Notes: generated by a model from the letters alone, not told the origin. Positions 1 through 12,040 are shown, counted from the first letter of the stretch. The stretch: DNA of 64,000 nt from Atopsyche davidsoni (GCA_022113835.1 JAILWY010000014.1:13699501-13763500); one strand, 5' to 3'. Numbers and translations are program-made.

Positions 1-1196
1 TTTTTTAGTAACAGATATTTGCTTAGCATTTTTATCTGAAGATTTTGCTAAACTTATCTTTACACCGATGAGGTAGTTAGAGTAGGGATCTATTTATATA
101 GTTACTACGTATTGAAGTACCTAACCCAATCTACAAAAGTGAGATATCTTTACGGAGGTGTGCCAGTGAGATAACATTGCTTTAAAGAAAATTTGGCCAT
201 GGTCAATGATAACAACATTTCGTAGAAAAATAAAAAACGGATCTAGAAGCTTCTTATAACAACTATCACAAGGTAAAATAATTGGCACGATTCTAGTTGA
301 ATTATATTTTTATTTCGTAAATTGTGACAAACAATATATTAAGATAACTTATTGAAAGCTTTAATAGTTATTAGATATATTTTAAGGTAAGATTTACATT
401 TATTAATAAACAAAGGTAGGAATTGGACCTACGTTTCTACGAACTAAAATTTAAATCGTTATATGCATGTTTGTAACCGTTGTACAGAAACATGTATTAT
501 ACAGGTAATACATTTGGTATTATTTAATACTTCACAATAACCATTAATAGTTGGTTTCTTTAACAAATTAATAAATGTTCTTAAATAAATTTCAATTTGA
601 CAGCGTAGTTAATCAAATTGAGTATCGTGATTAATTTCTTAGTAAGACAAAACATATTTCAATATTAATACGAAGCCATTATTATTGTTTTGTAAATATT
701 TGGAGTTGATCACTTTCTCTTGTGTCCCGCGATGTTCTCGTGTTCACGTTATGACGTCGGATAAATCAGGAGAGTAGACACGAATTCTTCAAAAGCCGCC
801 CTGTCTGGAATGCAGAGACGACATCTTTTTGATTTTTCAGATAATGATAATATTTGAGAACAGACAACTGAATGTCTATTAAATTACTAGCAGTAAAATA
901 AATATTTTTAAAACAGTTTCTTGTGTGTCCAACGGATAAAAACTGGTTAAAAATGTTGAACAACTATACAATTTGAAACGTATTGTAAGGCTTTTCATAA
1001 AAAAAGTGTACTGAAAAGATGTAAGATATGCAATAATATAAAGTCAATCTTGTTTATTGAATCAATTAAAATCAATATATTAATACATCTGGAGAATTCG
1101 TCAAACCGAAAATGCGAAAACGCTCACAATTGAAAAATATCGTAATCTTCTAGCCAATTTTACCTTGTGTTGTTAAATTATTAATAATTTCAAGTT
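1..1196. other. AT-rich noncoding DNA
   Basis: No ORF with coding character, no tRNA and no recognisable transposon was seen on either strand. Short poly-A/T runs only. Confidence 0.6.
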
Positions 1197-1424
1197 AAAA
1201 CGGACTATCTTTGGTTTATATTTAAAAAAAAATTCATTTAAAAGGAAAGCTGTTCTACCACAAGGATGTTTTAGATATTTGATAATTATCCATCACCGAA
1301 AATAACTGCATTGGTCATAAATATCTACGTCTTCAAATAAAACAGACTATCTTTGTTTTATAAAGTATGGAAAAAGAAATTCAAAAGAAAAGCTGTATTG
1401 CTAAAAGTAGGATTTTTAGATATT
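1197..1424. repeat. two-copy imperfect direct repeat, period about 142-145 bp
   Basis: A block starting AAAACGGACTATCTTTG at 1197 recurs as AAAACAGACTATCTTTG at 1339. Both copies continue through an A-rich stretch, then AAAGCTGT and TTTTAGATATT in the same order (ending near 1279 and 1424). The offset drifts from 142 to 145 bp through small indels, so the duplication is old. No coding content is visible. It may be a local tandem duplication or two units of a worn satellite. Confidence 0.6.
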
Positions 1425-4400
1425 CATATGGCTTACATGAGGAAGGGTAAATGGGTAAACTGAAGTGTTTATAAAAATTCACGCCTTAAAAAAAAAGAGG
1501 TTGTTTTTTAACTCCGCAGAAAATATAAAGATTACTAAAAATTATGACCTAATTTTAACAGATGATAAGCCTACTTATAGCACAGCCAAACATGTAGCTG
1601 CACATAAAAGAAGACGAATAAAAGAAGACAAATAAAAGAAGCAAGAGTAGAGCGTGTAGAGATAACCCGGGGAAGTGGAAGCACGAGCGCTGGTAATTTC
1701 AATTCCGCAAAAGAAAAACTGGAAGAGAAATCTGAAGCCATTTTACATGCTGGGACGGGCGTCCTAATTAGACATCTCGAATGACGGAACGCTTGGCTAA
1801 CAAGCGGACGAGGGCGCGTCCCGTGCAAATAAGAACCTTGTTGAACGAACTCCGCGAGATAAGAGGGGGTCGTTCTGCATTATGGTTATTACCAGCCGAG
1901 GTGCGCCCTGTGGGCTTCAAACGTTCCCCCCGACCCCCTGAGCTACATTTTCAGAAGATTTTCAGGTAAAATATATCTTCACGGTGTTATTATGTTTGCT
2001 TATAGATTAGTAAGTCTATTTTATAGTAAAACACGATTATTTGCTAAAATACGTAAAAAAATCCAGTGGTAAAAATGAACTCTGGTTTTGTCCAGTAGGC
2101 AACAAAAAGACGCCCAGGAAACACGTCTTTTGAGTAATTTATCTGAGCCTATGTTCCTGGAAGTTATGAACAAGGTATCCATCTTTCTGTACAACGAGTT
2201 TACCTAACGCCATGAGCCCAAGCCCAATCAGTACTGATGCTGAATAAGTTATAACCCGTAACACCGTTGTCGAAGCACTGAGTCTTAATGCCCAGGATCT
2301 GACTAGAGGGCTCTGCAGCGGAGGTAATGGCAAGATGCAAGGATGAGGGCACGGTACACAGGATCTGCGGTAGCAAGATCTTTATGGGTATGATGTGAAG
2401 ACCTGGATTTAACGAACTCGTGGCTTTTTCATTATTATGAATATGTATGTAGAAATGAGGGCGAGAAATTCAAGGAAATATACAATATCAGATTGCCGAA
2501 GAACAATGCTGCAAGAGATTTTAAAAAACAGGAGAGGCTCTGTCTGAATGTTTGTGTTGTATGAATTGAACGAAAAGCTCCAACATACATTTTAACACAA
2601 TCGTGCGGAGTATATCGAAGAAAACAATCGTTCCCGTTGATCAGGATTTCAGAAATCGGGTGTTAACTAACGGAAGGATAATCACTGATTGATCATGCAG
2701 TAAATACTGGTTACTTTGAATAGCTATTTTTAAAGCACAGCGGAGCACGGGACGCATCGCTTTATTCGAAATCATCAATTAATTTTAATGGGAGAGTCGA
2801 AAATACGTCTCCTGATTAATTGGAAGAGATCGACTTTTTTATTAGATAAATAACCTTCGCCTACGGAAATTTAAATTGGACGAGTCCATTGATAAAATCA
2901 ATTGTAAGAAAGCGCCCAACAAATTCACTTTAATTGAACGGCTTCCTCGTGGGTAAGATGCAATCGTCGAATCACAAAAGTAATTGTACGCCACACCGAG
3001 ACGCGCTACTGGGAGTTTATGTAAATAAATAGTTAGCTAGTTTTTTAGGCGCCGAGTTCCAACGTTTCGGCCTCCGTACAGCGGTCATTTTCAGGGAGGC
3101 CACTTTTCTCGTTATTTCACTTACAATTTGACTGCGACGCATCTGCATATCGTCCGCAGGCGTGCAAGTAAGGTAATAAAGCGTAATATTTATTTATAGC
3201 TCGGTATTAATGTATTAATTCCCGGGAAAGGCAGCGAGTAGTTTAATCTCATGAAAAATTGTAAATGTCATGACAATTACTGAAATTTATTGGAGAGATG
3301 CGACCGCAGAGGTCACCCTTGCACGCGAAGCCGGCCTCGGCCGCCCTATGAAGACGTTAAGATGGATAAATATTAATATGGGCCTTAGCCTCTTGTCGCG
3401 AGTGAGATTCTGGGTTTCGTGAACTTCTTCCTTTGTTCAAGAGTTTCCTACTTGCTGAGAATCGGGATCCGCCTACAACACCGCAGGCCTTACAATTCAC
3501 GTTCAAACTTGTAGCTGCTCTTATGAAATATGCACAAAAATACTAAACATATAGAGAAAAAGACAGTCTTACATAAATATCATGAAATGTCATGAAATAG
3601 CATCAACATGTGAGGTACGTATTATTTATGTACAGTTAAAAACTATTTCGCATATAAAAACAAGAGCATATTGCTTAGCACAACTATAAGACGCGTTGCA
3701 CATCCGTGGCCACTAAAAATTTTTCCTAAGAGCAGCGTCTTTTCTCTTAATCCATTAAGAGAAATAAATATTTTTGATAAATTCGCAATGTTTATTTTTA
3801 AGCGTCCTATTTATGAATAATTCGCATTTATCCAAAACAGAATGATTAAAATTATAACAGTCCAAATGAAACAATCAAAATGAATAGTCAAATGGCAAAG
3901 AGACTACGCTTATTATGGTTTATTAGCCCTTTCGACTTTTAAGAGCCTGAAAAAGTCACTGAAAGGCGAGTGCTCACAAACAAAAATTATGAACAAATTT
4001 ATATTTATTAGCCAAACGATGGTTTAGCTTTGTAAATACGATTATTTTTTTGTTTAAAATATATTATAAGCCACTGAATAGCATTTTTTTTAAATTTACA
4101 ATGAACTAAAGTGTTAATTCGTACAAAAGTAAAAAATGAATAGGTTTCGCGTAGCAAATTTATGTTCATGCTAAATAAATAAAACGCCTGAAAATAATTG
4201 TACGAAAAACAACAAAAAGCGTTCATTTAAAAAAAAAGTGTCAAAAACAAATGAATCAAGTTGTGAAAAAAAAAAAAAAAAACCTTAAAAATTAACCAAA
4301 TTTTTATGTCCGCCAAATTTATACCAATTAGGCTAAAATCGTCTGCTAATTCACATCACTACAAGGGGGATTACATAATTCATACGCAGTAAACATTCGG

Positions 4401-4613
4401 CAACGTTGCCGTGCGCCTGCTATATTTCATGGGCATCGTGAGCGTGTGTGTGCCGGTCCATTCATCAGCTCGGCAGAAGGCGGCGGAGTGACGCCAACAA
4501 GAGAGTGAGCACGATTTGTCACCGCGGTCATCCAGAATACAGGCACAAGATTGAAAAGCGAAGGACATCCAAGTTCAAATAATCCATTGGAAACATACTC
4601 TGTAAATAGTAAT
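1425..4613. other. noncoding stretch with two weak GC-rich blocks
   Basis: Mostly AT-rich. A GC-richer block at 1781-1969 is open for 62 codons on the plus strand and ends at a donor-like CAG|GTAAAA near 1967, but the predicted peptide resembles nothing I know. A block at 2139-2333 is open on the minus strand for 64 codons and encodes one hydrophobic stretch; it is also unrecognised. A 17-base A run lies at 4266-4282. None is strong enough for a gene call. Confidence 0.4.
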
Positions 4614-4615
4614 TA

Positions 4616-5070
4616 CGAGGGCGGTCCGATAAGTACTAATCCTCACCGCTCGATGGTGCTAACGTGCTCCGAAGAAGGCGTAGACTGTCCTATCGGCCGG
4701 AAAGGTGATGACCACCGTTTTCTGGGATTCACAAGGTGTGATCTACATTGACTACCTGGAGAAGGGCAAAACGGTCAAAGGGTTCTACTATGCCGTATTA
4801 TTGGGCCGATTCGACGCCGAATTGCAGAAAAAACGGCCCCATTGGTCGAATTGCACTGCGAACTGATCCCCCATCCACCGTATTCTCCAGATTTGTTTAA
4901 GTCGAATGAGGAGGTCATCGCCGCCACGGAGGCCTACTTTGCAGACCTCGAGAAAACGTATTTTTCAGACGGGTTAAAGAAGTTGGAGCATCGCTGGGTC
5001 GAATAAATTGCCACTTTTCCAAAATTTTCGTTTTTCTTTTGTAGGCTAAGTACTTATCGGACCGCCCTCG
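4616..5070 (+). mobile_element. internally deleted mariner transposon with intact ends
   Basis: The ends are perfect inverted repeats: the left end reads CGAGGGCGGTCCGATAAGTA from 4616 and the right end (5049-5070) is its exact reverse complement. Each end abuts a TA dinucleotide (4614-4615 and 5071-5072), the target duplication of the Tc1/mariner superfamily. At about 455 bp it is far shorter than the usual ~1.3 kb, and only C-terminal transposase relics remain inside. Residue blocks such as YLEKGKT and PHPPYSPDL point to the mariner subfamily with DD34D transposases, probably irritans-like. It cannot move by itself, but its ends could still be recognised by a transposase supplied elsewhere. 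Confidence 0.92.
4666..5006 (+). pseudogene. mariner transposase relic, C-terminal half, deleted and frameshifted
   Basis: Translation from 4666 gives APKKA, a stop, then TVLSAGKV and TVFWDSQGVIYIDYLEKGKT, the region around the first catalytic Asp of DD34D mariner transposases. After RPHW the frame shifts. Another frame resumes with ELIPHPPYSPDL, the block just before the third catalytic Asp. The sequence then jumps to SNEEVIAATEAYFADLEKTY and ends LEHRWVE followed by TAA at 5004. Compared with the family, the N-terminal DNA-binding domain, the stretch with the second Asp and the stretch with the third Asp are missing. The product cannot be active. It lies wholly between the inverted repeats of the element at 4616-5070. 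Confidence 0.9.
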
Positions 5071-5129
5071 TAGTTGACATAGCATCTTTCAATGGCTCAA
5101 GTAGCGTTTTCAAAACGGGTTCACAGATA

Positions 5130-5410
5130 TGGCAGCAGTGAAAATCGACGTCGTGCTGTCGACGGGGATCGGAAGCGGCCTGGCTGGTGACGAGGCGCCG
5201 CGGCAGACGGGCGGCCAGACGGCCAGGAATAGTCCCGCGGGATGTGCAGCTGCGCCACCGCTCCCGATGCACTTGGCACGTACTCCCGCGGCTGTGGGCG
5301 CCGAAATAGAAACGAGCGTGTAGATTGTGCTATCGCTGGTGACAAGTGATTTCCGATGCCGACTCGATTCAACGGCTACGACGGCAGGGACAGTCGCCCC
5401 GTTGCAAACT
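5130..5410. other. GC-rich block, unassigned
   Basis: About 280 bp strikingly richer in G+C and CpG than its flanks. It is open on both strands (plus 5129-5323; minus 5121-5372), but neither peptide is recognisable and codon use is not informative. It could be a promoter, an enhancer or a fragment of an exon. Confidence 0.3.
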
Positions 5411-6914
5411 CGTTTTTAATGCGGACGACCTGCGTCCTTCGCATTGGCACGAAATTTCAATGTTTCCGACGATAACTTGCTAATGCTTTTTTCTGTAAAA
5501 ATATATGCAAATAGTACAAAAATTTATATGACCATTTAAAATTAATGCATAATGAAAAACAAACTCACTACTATTACTATAAGAGAAACGTATACATTTA
5601 CCTTTGCAAATCGAACTAGAAGCCTAAGCATACCCACACTAAACGAGTTGGGAGTCAAAATAGATGGAACCATCACTGTGCCAAGATATTTGTTAATATT
5701 TATTTGGAAAATGTTTAAATTTATAATACTTTTTCTATGATTATTTTAATCAATTATAAGAATTGAAAGAAAAAAAAATCCGTTCGAGTCCAAACATGAT
5801 ACCAACGACTTGGCGTTATTTAAAATATATTTGACAGGAATCTACGTTTGGTCAGCATAAAGGAGTTGAGAAATATACACAACGTTGGCCAACATGGCAT
5901 TTACTGAAATCGCAAGCTCGTTAATTGGGTTTAGATTGGATTGGCCGCCCGCCATGACACTTGCAATCAAAATGGCGCTCGGTAAACACGCCGCGTGTAA
6001 ACTTGACCGTTTACGATATTTATTCATGAAAAGGTGTTTTTCAAAGCTTTTGGCGCTTAAATAAAGACTTATTTGCTTTTCACATTTATGAGTATTTGAA
6101 GCATCAGTGAGATGTACGGAATTTTAAAAGTGCAATCGGAAAAATCATCAATCTCACAAGTGGCGTGCTGATCGTACAATGAAACGTAATAAATATATAG
6201 CCAAATAAATTTTCTATTATGGTTTTTAAATGAAATTTCTTGTCTGTTCTTGTTTTTTTTTTTCAACATATGAATTCACAAATATTCCAAGTATAGTTGG
6301 AATCTATTTGCAGGCTGTTCTCGGCACATGGACTAAGCTACAGCTCGGGGACACGCGACACAAACATGGCCGCGTCCGGCCGGGAATTCTGAAACAAAAT
6401 GGCCGCCCGAAGCGCAGTGGCACTGCTAATGTCAAGGTTGGTTTTTGCAAATTCGCAAATCGTTATGGGAAATCATAAACTGTTTATCACTTCGGGAGTC
6501 ATGGCTCGCGACATTTATTGCCCATAAAGAATGTGCGGGGTGATTTAGTTTGTATTGCAGGTATTTTTGGGGCAAGAAAAAGATCAAAACATTATTCTCG
6601 GGTCACGTGGTCTTGCAATATGTTACGTTATGCCTCAACTCGCATTTCAGTAATGATAGTTCATACAGTGATATTTTATAAAAATATGTCTGTTTTATCC
6701 ATACTAAAAAAATCATATTTTAAATACTATTGTCACTCCTGCAAATAATTCAGAATGTGCAAACAAAGAGAGCTCCTGTCGATGGTAAAAAGCCTAAAGT
6801 ATGCTGTTTTGGCTATATTTTTCGAAATAATAAATAAGGCCTACTGCAGCTAGTTATCCAAAAAAAAAAAGGCATTGGCATCGCAAACTAAAGTAGATGT
6901 GGTTTTCGCCAGCG
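5411..6914. other. noncoding stretch with YY1/Pho-like motifs
   Basis: No gene seen. ATGGC(G/C)G-type motifs occur at 5949-5955, 6366-6372 and 6399-6405, the last two inside a small GC-rich island (6340-6440). A GGTCACGTGG E-box-type palindrome is at 6601-6610. Confidence 0.4.
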
Positions 6915-7110
6915 GCTGGAAGTGGGGAGTGTAGCCTAATTAGTGAGACTGGCTCAGGACAAACATGTTCAGTGAAATGATCACCAACCTCCTTTGAAAA
7001 GAAGTGACTCCTATAGTATCATACACGAAGGTATAAAAAACAAAAAAACAAAAAAAAACATCTAGAATTTTCTTTGGCGACTGGCAGTGAAGAGTTCTCG
7101 TTCTATGCGG
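6915..7110 (+). pseudogene. probable 3' end of an RTE-like non-LTR retrotransposon, decayed
   Basis: From about 6948 one frame reads DWLRTNMFSEMITNLL followed by a stop. This parallels the C-terminal tail of the clearer RTE-like reverse transcriptase relic at 35184-35479, which ends KNMFEEIVTNIL and a stop. Within 50 bases an A-rich tract with interspersed C follows (7034-7060), as expected for a retrotransposon tail. Only the last few residues are recognisable, so the assignment rests on the match to the other relic in this window. Confidence 0.4.
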
Positions 7111-7964
7111 CACTAGACTAAGAAACATTTAAAATCAGGTAAAATATATAGATAAACAATAAAAAAAATAATTAAATATGCGTTATGATGAATAGACGCG
7201 TGTTAAACGGAACGTACAATATAACACGTTAGAAATATCTGATGCCTTGGCTCAACGATGGAGCCGTTGGGTTGACCTTTCGCGTGTGGTCCTTCGTGAA
7301 TAGAGACGTTTCCTGCTAAAGTGCTATTCGATTGATTTACACGGCAGTCCATATTTAATTACACTGTTTGATTTCCTTAGTAGCAGGAAACAAGCACCAA
7401 TACCCAAGTCCTATTTAAACATAGCAGTAATTTGCGTAGCAATTTTAGAGCGATTGTGGCCTTCATACGCAAAAATCAAGAAATTTCATATTACAATATT
7501 TATTTGTATCTCTTTATAGATTTAATGGTGTTTTGGATGTTTTCAGGCTAGCGATTAAAATGAAACGACGAAAAGCATCCTCTATTTTATTTTCAAGACA
7601 ATTGCAAACAAATAAACATACGTACTTTATTTTGTATGCTTTTACCGATTACTGCAAACAAATTAATAATAACTAAGATCTTGTATATTTGTCGATGTTT
7701 GATACAATATCGATTTGTGGCTAAGGTAAACAATTATTGAGTATTTTTAGGTGTTATTCACGAGGTATGTGGGCCAAGGGAGTGAGAATTCAATACAGAT
7801 CGGTTAATCGACACACCGAGAATCGTAAACAAATAATCTGTGTTTATAAACCTAACCATAGGTACACCAGTGTAAACAGTCAAATATCTAAGGCGTTTTC
7901 GCTTTTCAAGGGTATCGTCAGTAGTAGATTTGACCAATGCATCAAAAGTTAAAAAGGCTATCGC
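7111..7964. other. AT-rich noncoding DNA
   Basis: Nothing recognisable on either strand. Confidence 0.5.
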
Positions 7965-8140
7965 GTTCAGTGAAGAGCAAAAAAGCACTGGCCACCACGT
8001 AATGACAAAAGCACCCGAAATATCTAAATATAGCGACAGCGTAGTTTGCCTCCCATTCCTGACCCAACTTAATAGAAAGTTAAGAGAATTTTCCGTGTTG
8101 AAGCGTGGGCGAATTCTAAACTGCGAAATGGGTAAGCGAG
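7965..8140 (-). pseudogene. R1-like non-LTR reverse transcriptase fragment
   Basis: The minus strand reads QFRIRPRFNTENSLNFLLSW and then LYLDISGAFVITWWPVL. This follows the order of R1-clade reverse transcriptases: a Q-(Y/F)-G-F-x-x-(G/R)-x-S-T-E-x-A block, a helix, then (F/L)LDI-x-GAFDNxWWP, where the first Asp is a catalytic metal ligand. Here the Asp of LDI is kept but the following DN is changed to VI. Beyond WWPVL the frame stays open to 7758 but no longer resembles reverse transcriptase, and no GxPQGS or YADD block is present. It is a short dead fragment. Confidence 0.55.
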
Positions 8141-8393
8141 TCTGCTGATAGTTTTCCAAGACACGAGAAAATAGTTACCCTATAGTAGAAAAGAGGGTGG
8201 GAGGTCTATATACCTGTTTAACCGTTTGACGGCTATCCATTAAATCCTCATACATTCCAAAAGTGCTATAGAGAATTTGGATATTTCAAAATAAAAAAAT
8301 GTGTTTTTACTGAAAATTTTATAACTTTTGCAATTTTACATCGATTTACATATTTCTTTTAACGTTTTACAGATAGAGAATTAACGAAAACAA

Positions 8394-8627
8394 CTATTTA
8401 AGGCAATTAATAAAGATATCAGTGGTAAATAAAATAAATAGCGTGAAAGTAAAATTATTGGTTTTTCTTTTGTATATTCGAACGAGCCTTTTTTTTGTTA
8501 CGGTTACACTATTAGAATTTGCATTGGAGGAAATTAGAATTACTGGATGCGGTTTTGATTTTTTATCTTCGTCCTCTGACGTGTAACTTGACCTTGATTC
8601 AGTGTTCGAAATATTATCATCACTCAA
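8394..8627 (-). other. short serine/acid-rich ORF, possibly a coding fragment
   Basis: The minus-strand frame begins near SDDNISNTESRSSYTSEDED and then turns basic (KKRLVRIYKRK) before a hydrophobic end and a stop at 8394. The opening codon is TTG, so an authentic start would lie in an upstream exon. The acidic-then-basic pattern looks more protein-like than most chance frames here, but no family is recognised and base composition matches the background. It could be an exon or a transposon relic. Confidence 0.2.
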
Positions 8628-8943
8628 CGTGATCAGGTATTTTCAATACGTGAAAAAAATTAAAATAATTTTTTATTTGGAATGAAAACTAATTAAAAGC
8701 GCTATTTATGCTTTAAAAGACACACTTTATTTACGAAAACGCTAGAGCGGCAAAATATTTGAGATACAGAGATACAGACTCGTACTGAAATGACAGCGCG
8801 ATAGCACCGCTTAGCATTTATGGACTTGAAATCTGGAAGCGCGATAGCTCATTATTCACTGTAAGGTATGAAACCCAATAAAAGCCACAAATGGATTGAT
8901 TAATGGAGTATTACATATGACGATTAAAGGAGGAAAGACTCAC

Positions 8944-9112
8944 CGAAAGCCGACGCTCTTGTCGGCTTCGTCGTCGGAGGAGGCTTCGCGGTCGCTGGCG
9001 GAGCCCCAGGAGGACTCGTCGCGGGAGGGCTCGCGGCGAGGAGCGCGCAGTGAGCGCCGCCCCTCCGCGCCCCGCTCCGCCCAGCCCGCGCCCCCCTGCA
9101 GCCGCGCCTCAT
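8944..9112 (-). CDS. candidate internal exon, acidic/serine-rich protein (partial)
   Basis: Read on the minus strand, a pyrimidine-rich tract ending TTCGGTTGCAG precedes 9112, and a strong donor CG|GTGAGT follows 8944. The 169-bp interval is open in one frame (2 + 55 codons + 2 bases), is very G+C-rich and CpG-rich against AT-rich flanks, and its peptide ends SRDESSWGSASDREASSDDE followed by ADKSVGF. Such acidic-serine tracts, often casein kinase 2 sites, are usual in disordered parts of nuclear or cytoskeletal proteins, but no family can be named. Without splicing, the frame runs straight into a TGA formed by the donor. No partner exon was found, so the neighbours would lie beyond long introns. 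Confidence 0.4.
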
Positions 9113-9904
9113 CTGCAACCGAACAGACACAACCATCAGAAGTGAATCCAGCAATCCCCTCCTCAAGGGGATCGGACATAACACCCCCGACTCCCTACCC
9201 GTGCATACAGGCACAAATTCCCACACCGCATCCTCCAACAGTCTCCGACGGCTCCCGGGGCACTCTGTATAAGAAGGAGCGCCAAGTAGCCAAAACCAGA
9301 CATTTTAGGATGATTATTGTACCCCATCCCTGAAGTATTTAAACTCAAAATACAACATGTGATGTTAGTCAAATAAGTCAGCTACTGTTCCTTTGTAATA
9401 ACTAGGATGTCTTGCATTATATAAAATCAGTAAAATCACTAAGTTTACCACCCCGCCTGCCACCCCTATCCCCCCCATTTCTTGTTATGTTATCTAGTTT
9501 TAATATTTATATAATTTTCCCTTACACTCAGACAAGAAACTCATGTACGCTACCACCTAGAACAACCCATTGTAAGCCCCAGAAACTGCGCGCAGGACCT
9601 GCGGCAAACCATACCGTATTATCAAACATACATTGTAATTTGAATTAATAACAAAATAAAGAAAAGTTAAAGTTATCAGAAACCATCAATCAGAAAAGCA
9701 CAACACCATCCTGGAGATGAACACTCTGCGCACTCATGAAAATACAAGAAACACATTGCATTACAATCAAAGTTTAAAATTGCGCTGCCTGTCACAAGAT
9801 AAATTATCGCTGAAACAAAAAGTGTGAATTCAGTTGTGTTGTAGTGCTTTGTGGTGTGAATTGAAATGATTAAGCAGATCGGGCATATATTATGAAATAT
9901 ACTG
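9113..9904. other. noncoding flank of the exon candidate
   Basis: Moderately pyrimidine-rich to about 9480 on the plus strand, then AT-rich. No further exon is supported. Confidence 0.4.
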
Positions 9905-10405
9905 TATTCAATTGATAAAATGTATTGCTTGATTAAATATGAATACAATATATTTAGAAAAGTAGCTGAAAACTAAAAATTTTACTTCAAAATGTAGGTA
10001 ATATGAAATACTGTCTCTTCAGGATATCAAGTTTCACACAAGTATCACTTAAATTAATTAATGAACTACTTAATTAAACATAGCAATCACACAGAGTGTG
10101 TTAAAAAAAATGTAAACAGACAATTTAATAATAAAAAAGTACGTGATATAAAATACTGCCTATACAAGGTGTCATTTTAACGAAGAGTTAAATTTGTTTA
10201 ATTGATAGAATGTACCTGTTGCAACATAGCGAACACACAGATCAGTCCGAGAGTTGAATACAAGATTAATTAAAAAAAAAGTCGGAATTGAAAGTTTTAA
10301 TGTACAAGATAAGTAATTTGAAACACTGACTATACAAGGTGGCATTTTAACGTGCGGTGAGGCCCGACACACTCAGCGCCGGTGGTTAATTGATAGAATG
10401 TAGGG
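9905..10405. repeat. degenerate tandem array, about 145-bp unit, three to four copies
   Basis: ATTGATA(A/G)AATGTA occurs at 9911, 10201 and 10389, with a decayed equivalent near 10055. AACATAGC(A/G)A(T/A)CACACAGA occurs at about 10078 and 10223. A block of the form AAATACTG...TATACAAGGTG(T/G)CATTTTAACG appears near 10150 and 10320, with a worn form near 10000. The spacing gives a period of about 145 bp, stretched to about 188 bp in the last unit by an insertion. No coding content is visible. Confidence 0.6.
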
Positions 10406-10409
10406 CCTG

Positions 10410-10600
10410 ATTTACGGCGACAGGGCGGATAGACCGCGGCGGCCATCTTGGTTTTTATTACGAATTCCTTTCAGTTTTATGGACGCGACTGTTTTCCGTT
10501 GATTGGGAATATTGGGAAAGAGCCCGGCGGTGGGCCCCGACCCACCATTTACAGCCTGCGCGAGCCACACAATGGAAGCTCCGCCCGCCCCAACTGTATT
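10410..10600. promoter_or_regulatory. GC-rich island with a YY1/Pho-like site
   Basis: Richer in G+C than its flanks and contains CGGCCATCTTGG at 10440-10451. That is the reverse complement of CCAAGATGGCCG and close to the vertebrate YY1 consensus AAGATGGCGGC and the insect Pho core GCCAT. A regulatory role is inferred from composition and motif only. Confidence 0.25.
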
Positions 10601-10605
10601 AAGGG

Positions 10606-11987
10606 TGACACCATGCTTCCATACAAAATTATCGAACGGCTATAGATTATGGATTCATCTCATTCAAACGTTTTGAATTCACCGAAAACAACCAAAAAAA
10701 AATACAAAGTTAGTGAGAAATTTAACTAATTACAAAATATTTTCAGTCATGTTTTTAGAATCAAAAAAAGATACTACAAAGTATAATCTTCAATAAGTAA
10801 AAAGTAATCCAGAGCGAGTTGTGCAACTCGTACGTTTTTTACAAAATTCCGTTCGATGAAATGACAGTCGATGAATTGGTGCATCCACTTGCATATGCCA
10901 GCAGTGGGTTGATTACCAGCTGGAAAAGTGGTCGTGGAATCCGTTCAACTTAAGTTATGGCTCAATTCGGTCGAATTTAACGAAGCCGTTTGAATATGTA
11001 ATTTCTAATAAAATTGTAATAAATTGGTCATCTGACATTTTCAGAAAATTTCACGTCCGTTTTATGAATATCAAATTAAGTAAAAACGACGAGAATTATT
11101 GAAGTTGACTTTGAAGCAATAAAAAAAAACATCGATTTTTTCCATCGCTTATTAGCATAGTTTGTAGTATTAAACACGCATTTCAAGTAAATTCAATATC
11201 AGTAAATGTGATGGGATGTATGAAATAATGTTTTTTTTTTAGACACTTCGAGTTTAGGCATTTGAGAGCTTTTTGAAATGATGATCGATGGCGGTTGTGC
11301 CACGGTGCCTGTAGGGGCCTATGCAACGAGGAAATGAAAAATACATCCATATTTATTCACGGAGTTGTACAGTGATTACTTTTACTATGAACTTTATCGC
11401 TTGTATTATTTACAGAGCAGTCACAATAAGCCGGCATGGATCATAAAGCACCATTCCAATCGTCCACACCGCAGGCCAGAGACAAACGCCTCTCGAGGCC
11501 TTAATAGTCGCGCTTGGAATGTACAGATTGTGCCATTGCATAATTCCAGCTATTTATTGCAGGTTATATGTATTATATGAAATGCACTAAGGAAGGAATG
11601 CACTTTGAGTAAGTCCGGGCATAACTATTGCATTAGGTTTTGTCTCTCGGATTAATCAATCATAGATACCTGCGTCCGATATCTCACCTGGTGAGTAATA
11701 TCTGCGTGCTTATTTTATTATACGACTTATATATTTTTCTAATAATAATTTAAAATTGGGATGGCCGGAGATAGATATTAGAAATGAAAACATATGCGAC
11801 GGATCGTTAAGAGATTAAATATTAAAGGACGCAACGTTTTTTGAAGAAACGTCTAGTGGGCACGCGAATAAACTCAGTGCCTTAAAAAGTGGCTAAGCCG
11901 TTTTCAGTGTTTCCAGTCAAGGCTGATATAAAGTCACATCTCCGTTAGAAAATAAGGAATAACTTTATTAAATATTTAACTGATATA

Positions 11988-12040
<53 letters not shown>

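Noticed and set aside
2139..2333. Minus-strand frame with one predicted membrane segment
   Set aside because: No start context, splice sites or recognisable family; the plus strand is also partly open.
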